Source of the DNA: Candidatus Nitrospira neomarina
Lineage (GTDB): Bacteria > Nitrospirota > Nitrospiria > Nitrospirales > UBA8639
NCBI RefSeq assembly: GCF_032051675.1
Contig: NZ_CP116968.1
Span: forward strand, 3,713,001-3,777,000
Length of the DNA stretch: 64,000 bases
Reading direction: 5' to 3'
Every line of letters begins with the position of its first letter. The first letter of the stretch is position 1. A model generated the notes under the pieces. That model saw only the letters and a program-made list of their open reading frames with translations, did no database searches and was not told where the DNA came from. Below are positions 17,822-27,496 of this stretch, one piece after another. Both the position numbers and the translations under genes were made by a program.

Positions 17822-19654
17822 TCAAAGAGAGGGCTCCTGGGTGGTCTCAAAACCCATATAGGCTTCGATGAGTGTCTTGGCCAAGGGGGCGGACGCTGAG
17901 CCTCCATGCCCCATGTGTTCAACTAATACCGCCACGGCAATCTTCGGGTGTTCTACCGGAGCAAAGGCCACAAACCACGCATGGTCTCGGAATTCTTTTT
18001 GAGGCTCCTTGTTTTTGTCCTTGTCTCCATCCGGTTTCAGGGCGACAACTTGCGCCGTTCCAGTCTTGCCTGCAATGCTCACGAATTCTGATTGTGCCAG
18101 TCTGGCTGTACCCTTCGTGACGACTGCCGCCAATCCTTCCTTGATATGGGCAAACGTTTGGAGAGGAATGGCCAATTGTCGAATGGGTGGCTCCGGCTTT
18201 TCTTTGAGTGTGCCGGTTCGCCGAATTCGAGAGGCTTTGAGCAGGCGGGGTTGGACCACCCGTCCATTGGTTGCGACGATGGCGGCAACTTTGGCCATCT
18301 GAATGGGAGTCACGGTTAAAAATCCTTGTCCAATAGAAATGGAAATGGTTTCGCCAGGATACCATGGTTCCCGTTTGACCCTTTTTTTCCATTCCGAGGA
18401 CGGAACAAGGCCCGACCGTTCGGAAGGCAGCGCAATGCCGGTTTTTTCACCTAATCCGAATTGGCGGGCATAGGTGGCGATGGGATCAATGCCCAATTGA
18501 TGGCCGGCTTTGTAAAAGTAGACATCGCACGATTCCGCGATGGCTTTGGTTAAGTCGACCTGACCGTGGCCTCCCGCCTTCCAATCACGAAAGGCCCGTC
18601 TTCCAAAGGGAAAGGTTCCATGGCAGGGGATCATTTCCTGTGCGCTGAGGGTTTGAGTCTCCAAGAGGGCCGCGGCCATAATGATTTTAAATACCGACCC
18701 TGGAGGATATTGGCCTTGAATGGCGCGATTGGTGAGAGGGTGGCGTGTATCTTTGAGAAATCGTTGCCAGTCCTTGGCACTAATCCCTCCCGAAACATCA
18801 TTGGGGTTGAACCCGGGTTTACTCGCAAGAGCCAGAACGTCTCCATTCCAGGGGTCCAGGGCAACAATGGCCCCCGCTTCCTCCCCCAGAAGGTCCTCTG
18901 CGAGGCGCTGAAGTCGAATATCCAGCGTCAGGTACAAGTCATCCCCGGCCAGGGGACGTCGAACAGAGAGAGACCGTTTTGGATACCCCAGCGCATCGAC
19001 TTCAATCACTTCCTCTCCGGTTTCTCCAAGAAGATATTCATCAAATGTCCGCTCCACTCCATTTTGTCCGATGATGCGTCCTCCCTGAAGATGAGAAAAT
19101 TCCGGGTCCTTAAGCTGTGATTCGGAAATTTCACCCACGTAGCCCAGGACGTGCGAGGCGTAGGTGTTAAGTGGATAGTGACGCTGATATTCAGGCTGAA
19201 TCACCACACCGGGAATTTCAAGCCGGTGCGATTCTATGAGTGCGGCCTCTTTCAGCGTAATGTCGGCTTTGATCTTGACTCGGCCTCTTCGGCTTCTTAT
19301 TGAAAGTTTATTGGAAATCTCTTGTTGGTCAATATCTACGTAATGAGGTAACTGAGCTAAAAGGGCCTCACGGTCCTGTATGTCTTCCAACGAAACATAG
19401 AGTTGGAAGCTGGGGATATTATTGGCGAGGAGTTCTCCGTTCCGATCATACAGAAGTCCTCGAGCCGGTTCTAAGACAATGGATCGAGTGCGATTGTCGC
19501 GGGCAAGTTCTTGATAGTGCAATCCGTCTCGAACCTGTAATTGCCAAAGGCGTAATCCCAGCAACACCAATAGCATCAGAAAGCCAATCTTGACGAATAT
19601 TAACCGATTTTGAATATCGGCAAGTTCATTAGCCTGGCGGGAAGAATCCAACAT
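17822..19654 (-). CDS. mrdA: Penicillin-binding protein 2 (elongasome transpeptidase)
   Basis: 610 residues. One N-terminal membrane anchor (LIFVKIGFLMLLVLLGLRLW), then a PBP dimerisation domain (about 50-230) and a transpeptidase domain with SxxK in PPGSVFKIIM, a second motif SCDVYFYKAG (SCD in place of SxN, as in other PBP2s) and KTGTAQV. Class B PBP that cross-links wall made by RodA. Lies between mreD and rodA in the cluster. Confidence 0.96.
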   Translation of the reverse strand: MLDSSRQANELADIQNRLIFVKIGFLMLLVLLGLRLWQLQVRDGLHYQELARDNRTRSIVLEPARGLLYDRNGELLANNIPSFQLYVSLEDIQDREALLAQLPHYVDIDQQEISNKLSIRSRRGRVKIKADITLKEAALIESHRLEIPGVVIQPEYQRHYPLNTYASHVLGYVGEISESQLKDPEFSHLQGGRIIGQNGVERTFDEYLLGETGEEVIEVDALGYPKRSLSVRRPLAGDDLYLTLDIRLQRLAEDLLGEEAGAIVALDPWNGDVLALASKPGFNPNDVSGGISAKDWQRFLKDTRHPLTNRAIQGQYPPGSVFKIIMAAALLETQTLSAQEMIPCHGTFPFGRRAFRDWKAGGHGQVDLTKAIAESCDVYFYKAGHQLGIDPIATYARQFGLGEKTGIALPSERSGLVPSSEWKKRVKREPWYPGETISISIGQGFLTVTPIQMAKVAAIVATNGRVVQPRLLKASRIRRTGTLKEKPEPPIRQLAIPLQTFAHIKEGLAAVVTKGTARLAQSEFVSIAGKTGTAQVVALKPDGDKDKNKEPQKEFRDHAWFVAFAPVEHPKIAVAVLVEHMGHGGSASAPLAKTLIEAYMGFETTQEPSL

Positions 19655-19664
19655 TGTGCGGGTC

Positions 19665-20174
19665 TTATCGTGGTCCCCGTCCTAAGTGTACCATACTCAG
19701 CGATGGGCCAATGCACTTAATAACCCAGAACATCCCTAAGGTCAGGAGGCTATTATAGAGTCCTTGCGGAAGAAGTCCGGAGGAGAGGGCGTGAAAAAGG
19801 ATCGGGGCATTTACAACCGGATATGCCACAACGAGAGAGGCCAGTCCGCATCCTAACGACAGGGCAAAGCTGACAAGCAAAATTGCGGGACTGGTGACGG
19901 TCGAAAACGTGTGAGTTGTAACGCCGGCCAGGGCTCCCGCGAGTCCCTTTAAGATCATATTGAGCCCAATACCGCCAGGACTGAATAAATCTTGGAAAAG
20001 TCCCACCGTGAGTCCGATCCTGAGTCCTTTGTATTCTCCTGAATAAAATCCCATTACACAGGCTAGAATGAAACATAGGTCGGGGTAAATCCCTTTGGCG
20101 GATAGAATTGTGCTAAAGGTGGCTTGAGCCAGCACCACTCCGAAGCATAAAAGGATGTCAAGAAAAATAGTCAC
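19665..20174 (-). CDS. mreD: Rod shape-determining protein MreD
   Basis: 169 residues, very hydrophobic, with about five membrane spans (MTIFLDILLCFGVVLAQATF at the start). It contains the MreD-like block LRIGLTVGLFQDLFSPGGIGLNM. Sequence is poorly conserved in the family, so position between mreC and mrdA, nine and ten bases from each, supports the call. Confidence 0.9.
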   Translation of the reverse strand: MTIFLDILLCFGVVLAQATFSTILSAKGIYPDLCFILACVMGFYSGEYKGLRIGLTVGLFQDLFSPGGIGLNMILKGLAGALAGVTTHTFSTVTSPAILLVSFALSLGCGLASLVVAYPVVNAPILFHALSSGLLPQGLYNSLLTLGMFWVIKCIGPSLSMVHLGRGPR

Positions 20175-20183
20175 GAGATTCCA

Positions 20184-21065
20184 TTAGGGAGCAGGAGAGG
20201 CAATCGGTTTTGGTAATGATGAAGGGAGGGCAGGCTGAAACGAGGTAATCACGAGGACTGCTTCCAGTTTGGAAAAATCGACAATTGGATCAATTTCACC
20301 CAATTGAAATAAGTCGGTATCAGCTTTAGTGACTTGTTGAATCCGGCCAATTTGGAGCCCACGGGGAAAATCATCCGTTAATCCAGATGTAACCACTTGA
20401 TCTCCTGGTTGGACAGGCGATAGTGGAGGCAGATATTTCATATGAATGGTTCCTTGAGGGGTTCCCTGTACCAGACCCTCATCCCGGCTTTTTTGAATCA
20501 TCCCGGTAATTGCAACGTTGGGGTCGGAAAGCAGAAGCACGACGGCCGTTGTGGGGTTTACTCGTACGACACGTCCTACTACTCCGGCATCGGTGATGAC
20601 TCCCATTTCCGGATGAATACCGTCTAGGTTGCCTTTATTGATGATCATCGCCCGATACCAATTGGACACGTTCCGGCCGATGATTCGAGCCAAAAGGGTC
20701 GTCATGGGTGTGGTTTGCTGATATGCCAGCAGTTGATGGGATTGCATGGCAATGATGGCTTGTTCTCGAAGAAAATTCTGCTCACCTTGTAAGCGCTGAA
20801 CTTCCTGTTTTAGCTGTTGATTTTCTTCCCACACATTCTGTAAGGCGATGTAGTGGTCCCACGCGTGACTGATAGAATCCTGTATCGAGGCGACAACATG
20901 AAGGGGGACTTCCAGAATTCGTGCGAAAGGCCCGCCCACATGACTCAACCATTCCTGAGATTGTCGCGGCAGAAATAGGAGGAGGGCGAGGAATAGAATG
21001 AAGATAACTCCTAGAACTCGCCGGATACTTGTGGATATGGGAAAATTTGGCTCTGATCGAGGCAT
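20184..21065 (-). CDS. mreC: Rod shape-determining protein MreC
   Basis: 293 residues. One N-terminal span (VLGVIFILFLALLLFLP), a coiled coil (ENQQLKQEVQRLQGEQNFLREQ in two stretches), then the MreC beta-barrel core with ARIIGRNVSNWYRAMIINKG, MGVITDAGVVGRVVRV and GDQVVTSGLTDDFPRGLQIG. It ends in a Pro/Ala tail. It links MreB to PBP2 in the periplasm. Sixteen bases after mreB. Confidence 0.95.
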   Translation of the reverse strand: MPRSEPNFPISTSIRRVLGVIFILFLALLLFLPRQSQEWLSHVGGPFARILEVPLHVVASIQDSISHAWDHYIALQNVWEENQQLKQEVQRLQGEQNFLREQAIIAMQSHQLLAYQQTTPMTTLLARIIGRNVSNWYRAMIINKGNLDGIHPEMGVITDAGVVGRVVRVNPTTAVVLLLSDPNVAITGMIQKSRDEGLVQGTPQGTIHMKYLPPLSPVQPGDQVVTSGLTDDFPRGLQIGRIQQVTKADTDLFQLGEIDPIVDFSKLEAVLVITSFQPALPSSLPKPIASPAP

Positions 21066-21081
21066 GCAAATTGAGGGAAGC

Positions 21082-22125
21082 TCAGGGATTCAGCCTGGAA
21101 TGCGAGGAAATTTTCCGAAGGAGGCTGAATTCCTCAAGAGTTTTCCCTACTCCCAAGACAACCGAGGTGAGGGGGTCATCGACCGTGACAATGGGCAAAG
21201 AGGTTTCTTCACGTAGTCGATTATCCAGCCCTTGAAGCATCGATCCGCCTCCGGTCAGCACGATCCCCCGGTCAATAATATCCCCTGCCAATTCAGGCGG
21301 AGTGTTTTCCAAGGCCAGACGGATGGCTCGGATGATGGTGGTGAGGCAATCTTGTAACGCTTCTCGTATTTCATTGTCGTCAACGAGGATCGTTCTGGGG
21401 ATGCCGGACACCACATCTCGCCCTTTGACGGCCATTTGCTTTTTTTCCGGCAGAGGATAGGCTGAGCCGATTTCCATCTTGATGCGTTCTGCCATATGTT
21501 CGCCGATTAACAAGCTGTATTCCCGCTTGAGATAGCTTGTGATTGCTCCATCTAGTTGATCGCCTGCGATACGGACCGATTCACTGTAGACAATGCCTCC
21601 CAGGGAAATCACGGCGATGTCGGTGGTGCCTCCTCCGATATCGACGACCATGTTGCCGGAAGGCTCGGTAATCGGCAATCCTGCTCCAATGGCAGCGGCC
21701 ACCGGTTCCTCAATAAGATACACTTCACGGGCACCAGCGAGCTCAGCTGATTCCTTGACGGCACGTTGTTCGACTTGCGTGATCCTGGATGGGACACCAA
21801 TAATGATGCGTGGCCTGAGGAGAGTTCCCCCGCGATGAACTTTTTGGATAAAGTGGCGTAACATGTGTTCCGTCATGTCAAAATCAGCAATAACGCCTTC
21901 TCGCATGGGACGAATGGCGGTGAGATTGCCCGGGGTTCGACCGATCATTCGCTTGGCTTCTTCCCCAACCGCGAGAAGTTTTTTGGAATTTGTCTCAACT
22001 GTCACGACGGAAGGTTCGTTCAGGACAATCCCTTTCCCCTTGATATAAATTAAGGTAGAAGAGGTTCCCAGATCGATGGCCATGTCTTGGGAAAAATGGC
22101 TAATACAATAATTGAATATACCCAT
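21082..22125 (-). CDS. mreB: Rod shape-determining protein MreB (bacterial actin)
   Basis: 347 residues. Actin-fold ATPase with [19 protein letters not shown] (phosphate 1), [18 protein letters not shown] (phosphate 2) and [15 protein letters not shown] (adenosine). It forms filaments that position the wall-synthesis machinery encoded downstream. First gene of the cluster; the 410-base gap to the divergent leuC must hold its promoter. The N-terminus [13 protein letters not shown] matches the usual amphipathic membrane-binding segment. Confidence 0.98.
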   Translation of the reverse strand: MGIFNYCISHFSQDMAIDLGTSSTLIYIKGKGIVLNEPSVVTVETNSKKLLAVGEEAKRMIGRTPGNLTAIRPMREGVIADFDMTEHMLRHFIQKVHRGGTLLRPRIIIGVPSRITQVEQRAVKESAELAGAREVYLIEEPVAAAIGAGLPITEPSGNMVVDIGGGTTDIAVISLGGIVYSESVRIAGDQLDGAITSYLKREYSLLIGEHMAERIKMEIGSAYPLPEKKQMAVKGRDVVSGIPRTILVDDNEIREALQDCLTTIIRAIRLALENTPPELAGDIIDRGIVLTGGGSMLQGLDNRLREETSLPIVTVDDPLTSVVLGVGKTLEEFSLLRKISSHSRLNP

Positions 22126-22535
22126 ATGAAGTGTTGAGACCTATTAATTTCAGAGGGTGGGCGACAATAGCGGAATCGGAATCAGGATTGTTAGAGTCTT
22201 TCTGCGCCCCAGGGGAAATAGATAACCTTTGCCACTTTATGGGTGTATCGACGTTTGGTCGTTGTTCGCGATTGGCCGGAAACCACTTAAATCTGGTTCT
22301 TGGCTGGATGAATCGTTGTCAGCACTCACTTATTTCCACCTAAGTAGTTAACAGGTGGAGCCATAAGTTTGGATTGTCCCCTGTCGCAGGCGAAAGTATA
22401 TCAGAAGTCTTAAAAGACCACAAAGAAAAGGCGAGATGAATACAACCCTGGAAAAAACTCTTTCTGGCTCTTGCCAGAAGGGGATGAATGTAGATAATTA
22501 GAGTCCGAAAATTTTCAAAAAGAAGGATACATTCC
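22126..22535. promoter_or_regulatory. Divergent intergenic region between mreB and leuC with a 7-bp hairpin
   Basis: Both flanking genes start here, so it must hold two promoters. At 22462-22479 a perfect inverted repeat TTCTGGC-TCTT-GCCAGAA lies 57 bases before the leuC ATG. It could be an operator or a leader hairpin for the leucine genes. I found no leader peptide rich in Leu codons and no T-box elements. Confidence 0.35.
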
Positions 22536-23942
22536 ATGGCAAGCAAAACATTGTTTGAAAAGATTTGGGAGCAACATGTGGTTCGTGAAGAACCAGATGG
22601 AACTACCTTATTATATATTGACCGACATTTGGTGCATGAAGTGACCTCTCCTCAAGCCTTTGAAGGGCTTCGGTTGGCCGGAAGAAGGCCACGACGTCCA
22701 ACCGCGGCGCTTGCTGTTCCCGATCACAATGTTCCAACCACCGACCGGTCGCAGGGCATTGCCGATCCCATGAGTGCCTTGCAAATTTCAACCTTGGAAG
22801 GCAATTGTGCAGAATTCGGAATCACCTATTATGGGATGGAAGATATTCGGCAAGGCATTGTTCATGTGATCGGACCTGAGCAAGGGTTGACGCTACCAGG
22901 GATGACCATTGTGTGTGGAGATTCTCATACCTCCACTCATGGGGCATTTGGCGCCTTGGCGTTTGGCATTGGGACCTCAGAGGTCGAGCATGTGCTGGCG
23001 ACCCAATGTTTGGTACAGAAACGACCAAAAACTATGGAAATTCGTGTGGAGGGTGCCCTTCCTGACTATTGTTCTTCCAAAGATGTGATTCTGGCGATTA
23101 TCGGGCAAATTGGTATTGGTGGTGGAAATGGCTATGTCGTGGAATATACGGGTTCGGTGATCCGATCGTTTTCAATGGAGGGCCGGATGACCCTTTGCAA
23201 CATGTCTATTGAAGCGGGAGCCCGCGCTGGTCTAGTCAGTCCAGACGAATCGACGGTCGCTTACGTGAAGAGCCGACCCCTCAGTCCGAAAGGAGCACTG
23301 TTCCAACAGGCGAAGTCGGATTGGCTGAATTTGAAAACCGACCCTGGAGCCAGTTTTGATAAGGTTGTTGAGCTGCGAGGGGAAGATGTTTCTCCTCAAG
23401 TGACTTGGGGGACCAATCCGGGAATGGTGACTGATGTGAATGGCCATGTGCCCGATCCGGGATCCATTGCGGATGAAAAATTGCGGTTGGCCACAGAACG
23501 GGCATTAGCGTATATGGGGTTGCCAGCGGGCATCCCTATTTGTGACATCCGGGTCGATCGAGTCTTCATCGGGTCCTGCACAAACTCACGAATTGAGGAT
23601 TTACGGGTGGCGGCTCGATATGTCAAAGGAAAGCGCGTCGCTCAAAGCGTCAAGGCTATGGTGGTCCCAGGGTCAGGGTTAGTCAAACATCAAGCGGAAG
23701 AGGAAGGGTTGGATCGGATTTTTCGCGAGGCGGGTTTTGAATGGCGCGAACCGGGGTGCAGTATGTGCCTCGCCATGAATGCGGACGTGCTCACACCGGG
23801 AGAACGATGTGCCTCAACCAGTAATCGAAACTTTGAGGGTCGTCAGGGTAAGGGCGGACGGACGCACTTAGTCTCACCTGCCATGGCTGCTGCTGCTGCG
23901 GTTGAAGGACATTTTGTGGATATTCGTGATTGGAAGATGTGA
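22536..23942 (+). CDS. leuC: 3-isopropylmalate dehydratase large subunit
   Basis: 468 residues. Aconitase-fold enzyme of leucine synthesis that isomerises 2- to 3-isopropylmalate with LeuD. Active-site block [22 protein letters not shown] and the three 4Fe-4S cysteines in SCTNSR and GCSMCLAMN are present, with the NRNFEGRQG substrate loop near the end. Length matches the bacterial LeuC type. AAGGA lies upstream of the ATG. leuD follows 69 bases later. Confidence 0.97.
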   Translation: MASKTLFEKIWEQHVVREEPDGTTLLYIDRHLVHEVTSPQAFEGLRLAGRRPRRPTAALAVPDHNVPTTDRSQGIADPMSALQISTLEGNCAEFGITYYGMEDIRQGIVHVIGPEQGLTLPGMTIVCGDSHTSTHGAFGALAFGIGTSEVEHVLATQCLVQKRPKTMEIRVEGALPDYCSSKDVILAIIGQIGIGGGNGYVVEYTGSVIRSFSMEGRMTLCNMSIEAGARAGLVSPDESTVAYVKSRPLSPKGALFQQAKSDWLNLKTDPGASFDKVVELRGEDVSPQVTWGTNPGMVTDVNGHVPDPGSIADEKLRLATERALAYMGLPAGIPICDIRVDRVFIGSCTNSRIEDLRVAARYVKGKRVAQSVKAMVVPGSGLVKHQAEEEGLDRIFREAGFEWREPGCSMCLAMNADVLTPGERCASTSNRNFEGRQGKGGRTHLVSPAMAAAAAVEGHFVDIRDWKM

Positions 23943-24011
23943 GATGAATGAGGGAATTCTTTTGTCTTCAGGATGGCCATTACTTCCTTTAGCAGAATAC
24001 GGGAGATAGAT

Positions 24012-24647
24012 ATGCAAGCGTTTACTATATTGACCGGAACAGTCGCTCCGTTAAATCGGGGTAATGTTGATACGGATCAAATCATCCCGAAGCAATATTT
24101 GAAAACGATCCATCGCACCGGCCTCAAAGAGGGATTGTTTGCCGATTGGCGGCGACGTGCAGATGGGACTCCGGATCCTGAATTTTTTGTCAACCAACCG
24201 CGCTATCAATCGGCCACAATTCTGTTGACCCGTGAAAATTTCGGGTGTGGATCTTCAAGAGAACATGCTCCATGGGCCTTGTTGGACTATGGCATTCGTT
24301 GTATTCTGGCTCCGAGTTTTGCCGATATTTTTTACAATAATTGTTTCCAGAATGGGATTCTCCCTGTCGAACTTCCAGGAGAATCCATCCAAACATTATT
24401 TGACCGGGTAGCCCATACTGATCAATATCACGTCACAGTCGACTTGGCTCAGCAGGTGGTCACCCTTCCTCAAGGGGAGACGTATTCGTTCACCTTGGAT
24501 CCATTTCGCAAAGATTGCTTGTTAAAGGGATTAGACGGAATTGGGCTCACGCTTCAACACGAATCTGCCATTGCCGCTTATGAAAAACGCAGGGCTCAGG
24601 AGGCTCCCTGGCTCTTTCAGGATTGTTCGTCTTCAGACACTTTGTGA
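24012..24647 (+). CDS. leuD: 3-isopropylmalate dehydratase small subunit
   Basis: 211 residues from the ATG at 24012, preceded by GGGAGA. The longer frame from 23973 adds a non-homologous N-terminus. Marks: VDTDQIIPKQYLKTI, then the swivelling-domain motif NFGCGSSREHAPWAL, and FADIFYNNCFQNGILPV. It forms the LeuCD heterodimer with the preceding gene. leuB is not in the window. Confidence 0.97.
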   Translation: MQAFTILTGTVAPLNRGNVDTDQIIPKQYLKTIHRTGLKEGLFADWRRRADGTPDPEFFVNQPRYQSATILLTRENFGCGSSREHAPWALLDYGIRCILAPSFADIFYNNCFQNGILPVELPGESIQTLFDRVAHTDQYHVTVDLAQQVVTLPQGETYSFTLDPFRKDCLLKGLDGIGLTLQHESAIAAYEKRRAQEAPWLFQDCSSSDTL

Positions 24648-24671
24648 TAGTTTCTTGATCTTCTCGACTGA

Positions 24672-24701
24672 TCGGGATGGGCCTGGAAGGACCCATCTCG
24701 A
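24672..24701 (+). terminator. Candidate terminator after leuD
   Basis: TCGGGATGGG and CCCATCTCGA form a ten-base stem (one G-T) around a ten-base loop, 25 bases after the leuD stop. The following TTCTCCTTCC is pyrimidine-rich rather than a clean T-run. Confidence 0.45.
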
Positions 24702-24893
24702 TTCTCCTTCCGATCCGATCCGGACTAGCTTTGGCTCATGCCCATTGAATGGGGCTCAGGGAATGGTAGACATTATCCTCAATCGGAGGGATGATGGGTC
24801 CTCGAGGCCATCCCCGGCTCCCTTTTCCTGTTCTCGTATATTGCTGGAAATACCCTGAATGGTTGTCATTGCCCAAAGCCGCACCTCCGAAAG

Positions 24894-26888
24894 ATGAGTG
24901 AAGTCCACATCCTACGGGATGTCCTCATTATTTTTTCTATTTCCGTTCTGGTTGTTTTTGTTTTTCAAAAACTCCGGCTACCGGCGGTTGCGGGATTTTT
25001 AGTTTCTGGCACCCTAGTGGGGCCTTACGGCCTGAACCTCATTTCCGATCTCCACCAAGTCGAAACGCTCGCCGAAATCGGCGTCGTGTTGTTGTTGTTT
25101 ACCATAGGCTTGGAAACTTCTCTTTCACGCATACGGGCTTCCAGAAGGCTCTTATGGGTTGGTGGTCCCCTGCAAATTTTGAGCATGCTGAGTGCTGTAG
25201 CACTGGGGGGTTGGTTTCTGGATCGATCATGGGAAGAATCGGTGTTCTGGGGACTGTTGTTGTCATTGAGCAGCACCGCCATTGTCCTCAAGATTTTAGG
25301 GGATCGAGGCGAAATTGATGCGCTGCATGGGCAGGCGACCATGGCAATTCTTATTTTCCAGGATTTAGCCGTCGTGGCGATGATTTTGCTGACGCCGGTA
25401 TTGGGACCCGGTTCCCATGATGATCCACGTATCATTGTCGAAACACTCCTGAAATCCGTCATGGTCGTGGGGTTGATCGTGTTGGCTGCTCGGGTTCTTG
25501 TCCCTCATGTTCTTCACCTTATTGTGGGGACTCGAAGTCGAGAGTTATTTCTCCTGTCGATTATTGTATTGGGGCTGGGAACGGCTTGGTTGACTTCCCT
25601 TGCGGGGTTGTCATTGGCTCTTGGCGCATTTATCGCGGGGCTGGTGATTTCTGAATCGGAATATAGTCATCAGGCACTGGCCGAAGTCATTCCTTTTCGG
25701 GATAGTTTTAACAGTTTATTTTTTGTCTCAGTGGGGATGTTAATGAATCCCTCGGTCATCGCGGAATTTCCCATGCTGGTGATGGGATTGTTGGTGCTTG
25801 TCGTGTTAGGCAAGTTCCTTACAGGAACCGGAGCGGTATTCCTTGCTGGAGTTCCTGTTTCTTCTGCATTATTAACGGGGGTGGCATTAGCGCAGGTGGG
25901 AGAATTTGCTTTTATTCTTGCACGGGTGGGTCAGGGAGAAGGATTATTGGATACGCATGCCTATAATATATTTCTTGCAGTATCGGTGTTGTCCATGACA
26001 ATTACGCCATTTTTGATTCAATGGGCTCCCCGTCTGGCTAGACGGACCGAGGCCCTTGACCGCCTGAAACATTGGTTCCCTCGACGTCAGGTCAATGCGT
26101 TGCAAAGTACCAGGATTAAAACCAGAGACCATGTCATTATCGTGGGTTATGGCTTAAATGGCAGGAATCTTGCCAGGGTTTTAGGTGATATGGAGATTCC
26201 ATTTGTGGTGCTGGACGTCAATCCTGATGTCGTGCAGGCTGATAAAAAAGGACCAGGCACCATGCTCTATGGGGATGGGACAAATCCCAGAGTGTTGACT
26301 CAAGCCGGAATCATAATGGCGCGAGTTCTCGTGGTAGCTACCTCGGACCCTTTTGGCGCGCGCCGAATTGTTCAACAAGCACGACAACTGAACCCCTCTC
26401 TTCATATTGTCGTACGAACACGATACTTAAAGGAATTGCAGGACCTCCAAGAACTAGGAGCCAATGATGTCGTTCCGGAAGAATTCGAAACATCAATTGA
26501 GATTTTTGCCTTAGTTCTTCGTACCTATCAGACGCCGAAGGACAGGATTCAAGATAAAGTTGAACAAATTCGTCGTGAGGGGTATCTCCTGCTCCGGAGA
26601 GGGGAGCTACCTGAGTTAGCTCACCATCTGCGTGGCGGAACATTGGCTGATGTGCAAGTCGATACCTGCCGGGTGGAATACGACTCTCCCGCTTTGGGGA
26701 AGCCATTGACCCAGCTGAATATCCATGGACGGACAGGCGCATCGGTGATTGCGATTACACGGGGTGGCGTGACGCAATCCAATCCTTCTCGCGAAACCAT
26801 TCTGGAGCCAGGTGATGTCCTCGTCCTTCTTGGTGCGCGTGAGCAAATCCGTAAGGCCATTGCCCTGCTCGTGGATGTCAAAATGTGA
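24894..26888 (+). CDS. CPA2-family cation:proton antiporter with RCK (TrkA-N/TrkA-C) domains
   Basis: 664 residues, KefB/YbaL type. Residues 1-380 form about 12 membrane spans, with VFQKLRLPAVAGFLVSGTLVGPYGL at the start. A TrkA-N Rossmann domain (about 400-520) shows HVIIVGYGLNGRNLARVL and the acidic dinucleotide end VVLDVNPD. A TrkA-C domain fills about 575-660. Such proteins exchange K+ or Na+ for H+ under nucleotide control. The GANDVVPEEFETSIEIFAL segment is echoed by a remnant at 29936-30035. Confidence 0.93.
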   Translation: MSEVHILRDVLIIFSISVLVVFVFQKLRLPAVAGFLVSGTLVGPYGLNLISDLHQVETLAEIGVVLLLFTIGLETSLSRIRASRRLLWVGGPLQILSMLSAVALGGWFLDRSWEESVFWGLLLSLSSTAIVLKILGDRGEIDALHGQATMAILIFQDLAVVAMILLTPVLGPGSHDDPRIIVETLLKSVMVVGLIVLAARVLVPHVLHLIVGTRSRELFLLSIIVLGLGTAWLTSLAGLSLALGAFIAGLVISESEYSHQALAEVIPFRDSFNSLFFVSVGMLMNPSVIAEFPMLVMGLLVLVVLGKFLTGTGAVFLAGVPVSSALLTGVALAQVGEFAFILARVGQGEGLLDTHAYNIFLAVSVLSMTITPFLIQWAPRLARRTEALDRLKHWFPRRQVNALQSTRIKTRDHVIIVGYGLNGRNLARVLGDMEIPFVVLDVNPDVVQADKKGPGTMLYGDGTNPRVLTQAGIIMARVLVVATSDPFGARRIVQQARQLNPSLHIVVRTRYLKELQDLQELGANDVVPEEFETSIEIFALVLRTYQTPKDRIQDKVEQIRREGYLLLRRGELPELAHHLRGGTLADVQVDTCRVEYDSPALGKPLTQLNIHGRTGASVIAITRGGVTQSNPSRETILEPGDVLVLLGAREQIRKAIALLVDVKM

Positions 26889-27362
26889 AAGGCTTGGTCT
26901 CCCCCAGGCCTGATTGGACGGCGGGTGAGCCCTTATGGTCACTTCCTCCACACAATCATTCCGTCCACTGACCATGGTTTTTGTTCTTCAGGCGTAGAAC
27001 GTGGCTGGCGTGAACGTCTTCGTATGTTCCGTCTGGGTTTTCGTTGAAGGAATGCTTCGCCAACGGATCTTTGCGTGTTCCAAACCAGAGGGCCTCGTCC
27101 AACAAAGTTCGAGCCTTCACGCCTTGCGCACGTCTCGAGGATGTGGACGAAGACCCGTCAAACGGGCCGTGCAAGAACGATCATGATTGGACGGCAAGTG
27201 CCAGAAGAATTCTCCAACCTCCCCTGCCTGGGTCATGCTTAAAGGCTTTTGGGGATCCACCGATAAAGCCCGTGAAGTCAAGAAAGTCCGTGTCTTCTCA
27301 CATTCAAGAGCGAGTTTGGATCATTCGAACGAAGATGGCATAACACAGCGTAAACGAGTGGC
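26889..27362. other. Long leader upstream of the first riboswitch, no gene supported
   Basis: From 27029 on, this region is nearly identical to 30067-30400. Frames exist on both strands in both copies, but none has a recognisable protein or ribosome site. The conservation follows from the duplication itself. Confidence 0.5.
27316..27344 (+). promoter_or_regulatory. Candidate sigma-70 promoter for the riboswitch RNA, copy 1
   Basis: TTGGAT, 17 bases, CATAAC. Transcription would start near 27351, about 12 bases before the aptamer P1 stem, which is a sensible position. The match is only partial. Confidence 0.35.
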
Positions 27363-27450
27363 CTCTTTCCGATAAAGGCAAACCCATTGTGAAGTGGGGA
27401 CGCAAAGCCACGGGTCAGAATTTCTGATAGCCGGGTTACCGAAGAAAGGG
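27363..27450 (+). ncRNA. Cyclic-di-GMP-I (GEMM-I) riboswitch, copy 1
   Basis: Core motifs are GATAAAGGCAAACC, GGGACGCAAAGCC and GCCGGGTTACCGAAG, the conserved GEMM-I blocks. P2 is CCCATT-GTGA-AGTGGG with a GNRA tetraloop that would dock on P3. P1 is CTCTTTC (27363-27369) with GAAAGGG (27444-27450). The class binds the second messenger c-di-GMP. The P1 5' strand can alternatively pair with the Shine-Dalgarno GAAGGAGG at 27483-27490 over eight positions with one G-U. This predicts that ligand frees the ribosome site. The gene starts at 27497. Confidence 0.93.
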
Positions 27451-27496
27451 AACGTGCGGGACTGGGGCCTCTGTTTGTGTGCGAAGGAGGTATCCC

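Noticed and set aside
26956..27174. Minus-strand frame in the FN3 leader, also present in part in the second copy
   Set aside because: It is kept in both copies because the DNA is duplicated. Beyond the duplicated part the two versions differ entirely, and there is no ribosome site.
27044..27343. Plus-strand 99-codon frame in the leader, repeated at 30064-30381
   Set aside because: It lies where the promoter and untranslated leader are expected, has no Shine-Dalgarno and resembles no protein. Conservation is explained by the duplication.
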